A stretch of 35,386 nt of DNA, from NCBI RefSeq assembly GCF_004337475.1, contig NZ_SJZJ01000025.1:1-35386 (forward strand), given 5' to 3'. The notes below the pieces were generated by a model. The model was not told where the DNA came from. It saw only the letters and a program-made list of their open reading frames with translations, and searched no databases. A program made the translations under genes and the position numbers. Positions 33,771 to 35,386 of this stretch are shown piece by piece (the first letter of the stretch is position 1; each line of letters starts with the position of its first letter). Source of the stretch: Nocardioides jejuensis (GTDB taxonomy: Bacteria; Actinomycetota; Actinomycetes; Propionibacteriales; Nocardioidaceae).

Positions 33771-35253
33771 CGTGGAGGACGACGCCGCCGGCGCGCCCAC
33801 GGAGCTCGCGCTCGCCGCGGTCCTCGAGGTGGGCCGGCGCGGTCAGCGCCTTCGCCGTCGAGTCCGCGAGCAGGATCGGATCGCCGGTCAGGCGCGTGAG
33901 CTCCTCGATCCGGGCCGCGACGTTGACCGTGTCACCGACGAGGGTGAACTCGAGCTTGCCGCCACCGCCGACGGTGCCCGCGATGACCGGCCCGCTCGCG
34001 ATGCCGATGCCCACGGCCAGGTCGTCGCCGAACCGCGCGTGCACCGCGTCCTGGATCTCGGTCGCCGCCGCCACCGCACGATCGGCATGGTCGTCGTGCA
34101 CCTCGGGCACACCGAAGACCGCCAGCATGCCGTCGCCGAGGAACTTGTTGGCGTGCCCACCGTGGCCGCGCAGGATCGGCACCGCGATGCCAAAGAGCTC
34201 GTTGAGCCGCGCGACCGTCTCCGCCGCGGTGCTCGACTGCGAGAACGCCGTGAACCCGACAACGTCGATGAAGACGACGGACGCCTCGACCTCCTCACCC
34301 TCGAAGAGCTCCGAGCCGCGCTCGAGCAGTCGCTGCGCGAGCATCGGGTCGACGTACGCGCCGAAGGCTGACTGCAGGCGCTCCCGCTCGAGCAGGCCGG
34401 CCTGCATGCGGTTGAAGGAGCGCGCCAGCTGGCCGAACTCGTCGTCGCTGGTCACCGGCACGCGGCGGTCGAGGATGCCAAGCGCCACCCGCTCGGTGCC
34501 CTCGCGCAGGTCGCGGATCGGGCGCATGACCGGCCCGACGCCGAACGGCGCGAGGACGATCGCCGTGCCGATCGCGAAGGGCAGCGCGATGAGCGGTGCG
34601 AGGACGTACTGCTGCGCGTCGGTGCGGGCGTAGGAGACCACCAGCGCCACCACCCAGCAGCCCATGATGCTGGCCAGCAGGATGATCGTCAGGAGGCGGC
34701 CGGCCACTGCGCGTCGCGGCTCGCGGAGCGTGTCCTCCCGGAGCACCACGTCGAGCTCGGTCTGCACCGGCCACAGCGCGGCCTCGGCGATGACGGACCC
34801 GAGGATGCCGCTGCCGATGACGAGCGCTGCCGCCGAGAGCGCCATGGCCAGGTTGACCGGCCAGGTGAGGCCGATCTGGTTGCCGAGCAGCGGCGCGACC
34901 GCAAGCATCGGCAGACCACCGGCGAGGCCCCAGATGAGCGGGATCCGGTCGAGCCGGTTGAGCGCTGCCCGCGTACGCCGCGGGTCGGTCTGGTCGCCGC
35001 GGCCCCAGCGGTTGAGCATCAACCGGGCCTCGCGCGTCGAGAGCAGCAGCGAGATGGCGCCGCCGATCTCGGTGACCAGGATGAACGTGCCGCCGACATA
35101 GATCAGCTCGGTGAACGTGCGGTGCAGTGCGATCGCCCACGCGATCATCCCGATGCCGATGACGAAGACCGGCCAGAAGAGGAGCTGGAAGATCAGGAGT
35201 CCCGCGTAGTGGGCCCGATAGCGCGCCCAGAGCCACGGGGCCAGAAACTCCAT
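33754..35253 (-). CDS. Membrane adenylate cyclase (class III) with HAMP domain
   Basis: A 499-residue protein. About six hydrophobic segments fill the first ~240 residues (YAGLLIFQLLFWPVFVIGIG..., LLTIILLASIMGCWVVALVV, YVLAPLIALPFAIGTAIVLA). A HAMP linker follows (PVMRPIRDLREGTERVALG to FNRMQAGLLERE). The class III cyclase domain shows FIDVVGFT and GDGMLAVFG (metal-binding Asp), NKFLGDG (purine-contacting Lys) and LVGDTVNVAAR (purine-contacting Asp, then transition-state Asn and Arg). All catalytic residues are present, and the Lys/Asp pair fits ATP rather than GTP. It makes cAMP in response to a membrane signal. ATG at 35253 is chosen because CACAAT lies six bases upstream; GTG at 35289 would add 12 residues. 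Related mycobacterial cyclases share this six-helix plus HAMP layout. Confidence 0.92.
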   Translation of the reverse strand: MEFLAPWLWARYRAHYAGLLIFQLLFWPVFVIGIGMIAWAIALHRTFTELIYVGGTFILVTEIGGAISLLLSTREARLMLNRWGRGDQTDPRRTRAALNRLDRIPLIWGLAGGLPMLAVAPLLGNQIGLTWPVNLAMALSAAALVIGSGILGSVIAEAALWPVQTELDVVLREDTLREPRRAVAGRLLTIILLASIMGCWVVALVVSYARTDAQQYVLAPLIALPFAIGTAIVLAPFGVGPVMRPIRDLREGTERVALGILDRRVPVTSDDEFGQLARSFNRMQAGLLERERLQSAFGAYVDPMLAQRLLERGSELFEGEEVEASVVFIDVVGFTAFSQSSTAAETVARLNELFGIAVPILRGHGGHANKFLGDGMLAVFGVPEVHDDHADRAVAAATEIQDAVHARFGDDLAVGIGIASGPVIAGTVGGGGKLEFTLVGDTVNVAARIEELTRLTGDPILLADSTAKALTAPAHLEDRGERELRGRAGGVVLHALTQW

Positions 35254-35386
35254 GGCGTGATTGTGGCGGGTCCATGTGATCGCTGTCACCTCGACCGTCC
35301 AGCCCCGGAGTGAACACTCGGGTCGCCTGCCCGCTGTCCCTCACACGGTGATGCGGGGCCCGTGGTGCGGGGCCGGCTGTCCGGCC
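35254..35386. other. Window edge with no supported feature
   Basis: Apart from the CACAAT box (35260-35265) before the cyclase gene I see no gene, hairpin or repeat here. Any neighbour lies beyond the window. Confidence 0.4.

Overview
The window is a GC-rich stretch of actinobacterial chromosome. Two CIRCE operators precede groES, GroEL ends in a His-Gly tail, and many starts are GTG. Many genes appear leaderless, with a TAnnnT -10 hexamer only 6-8 bases before the start codon. Gene content points to Nocardioidaceae (Nocardioides or a relative); that assignment is inference. The order guaA ... choD-like GMC oxidoreductase ... guaB3 ... guaB ... groEL/groES matches the order I recall in Mycobacterium tuberculosis, with extra genes inserted here. 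I see no insertion sequence, prophage, CRISPR array, tRNA or rRNA.

Layout. 1-1097: the end of an isochorismate synthase (menaquinone route) and a small lipoprotein. 1152-4397: a UlaG-type metallo-hydrolase, a UBP zinc-finger protein, an unknown helical protein, and a divergent unit. That unit is a CsoR/CstR-type repressor facing an AhpD-like CxxC protein and a 54-residue Cys-rich protein, with two G/C-block palindromes between them. 4548-16622: a mostly minus-strand metabolic block with guaA, a GMC oxidoreductase overlapping a succinate-semialdehyde dehydrogenase, glpD, guaB3, a Tat-type FAD oxidoreductase, an S4-domain protein and guaB. 16715-20675: an ACT-GNAT fusion, a sterol desaturase-family hydroxylase with a divergent TetR regulator, and an orphan GAF histidine kinase. 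20852-22956: groES-groEL with two CIRCE sites. 22962-25671: a nuclease lipoprotein, a Ser/Pro-rich membrane protein, an RlmC-type rRNA methyltransferase and a homing-endonuclease-associated-repeat protein. 25730-27179: a membrane-anchored beta-propeller protein and a small tail-anchored protein. 27344-32998 (plus strand): an SNF2 helicase, a RelA/SpoT-type synthetase homologue, a DUF2237 protein and two WYL-domain regulators. 33114-35253: a 32-codon ORF, a zinc-ribbon protein and a membrane adenylate cyclase.

The purine genes guaA, guaB and guaB3 are separate transcription units, but each carries the same compact leaderless promoter (TAGAAT, TAGAAT or TAGACT, then exactly six bases, then the start).

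Two families of intergenic palindromes stand out. One is AAACCCGGGTTT-type palindromes in pairs exactly 22 bp apart, just upstream of guaA, glpD and the RelA-like gene. The other is a TGTCAG/CTGACA palindrome with GCGAAA/TTTCGC flanks, found at both of the convergent gaps around 4.47 kb and 19.42 kb. With the CsoR/CstR-type unit and the RelA-like protein that lacks the expected catalytic Glu, these are the most promising items for follow-up.
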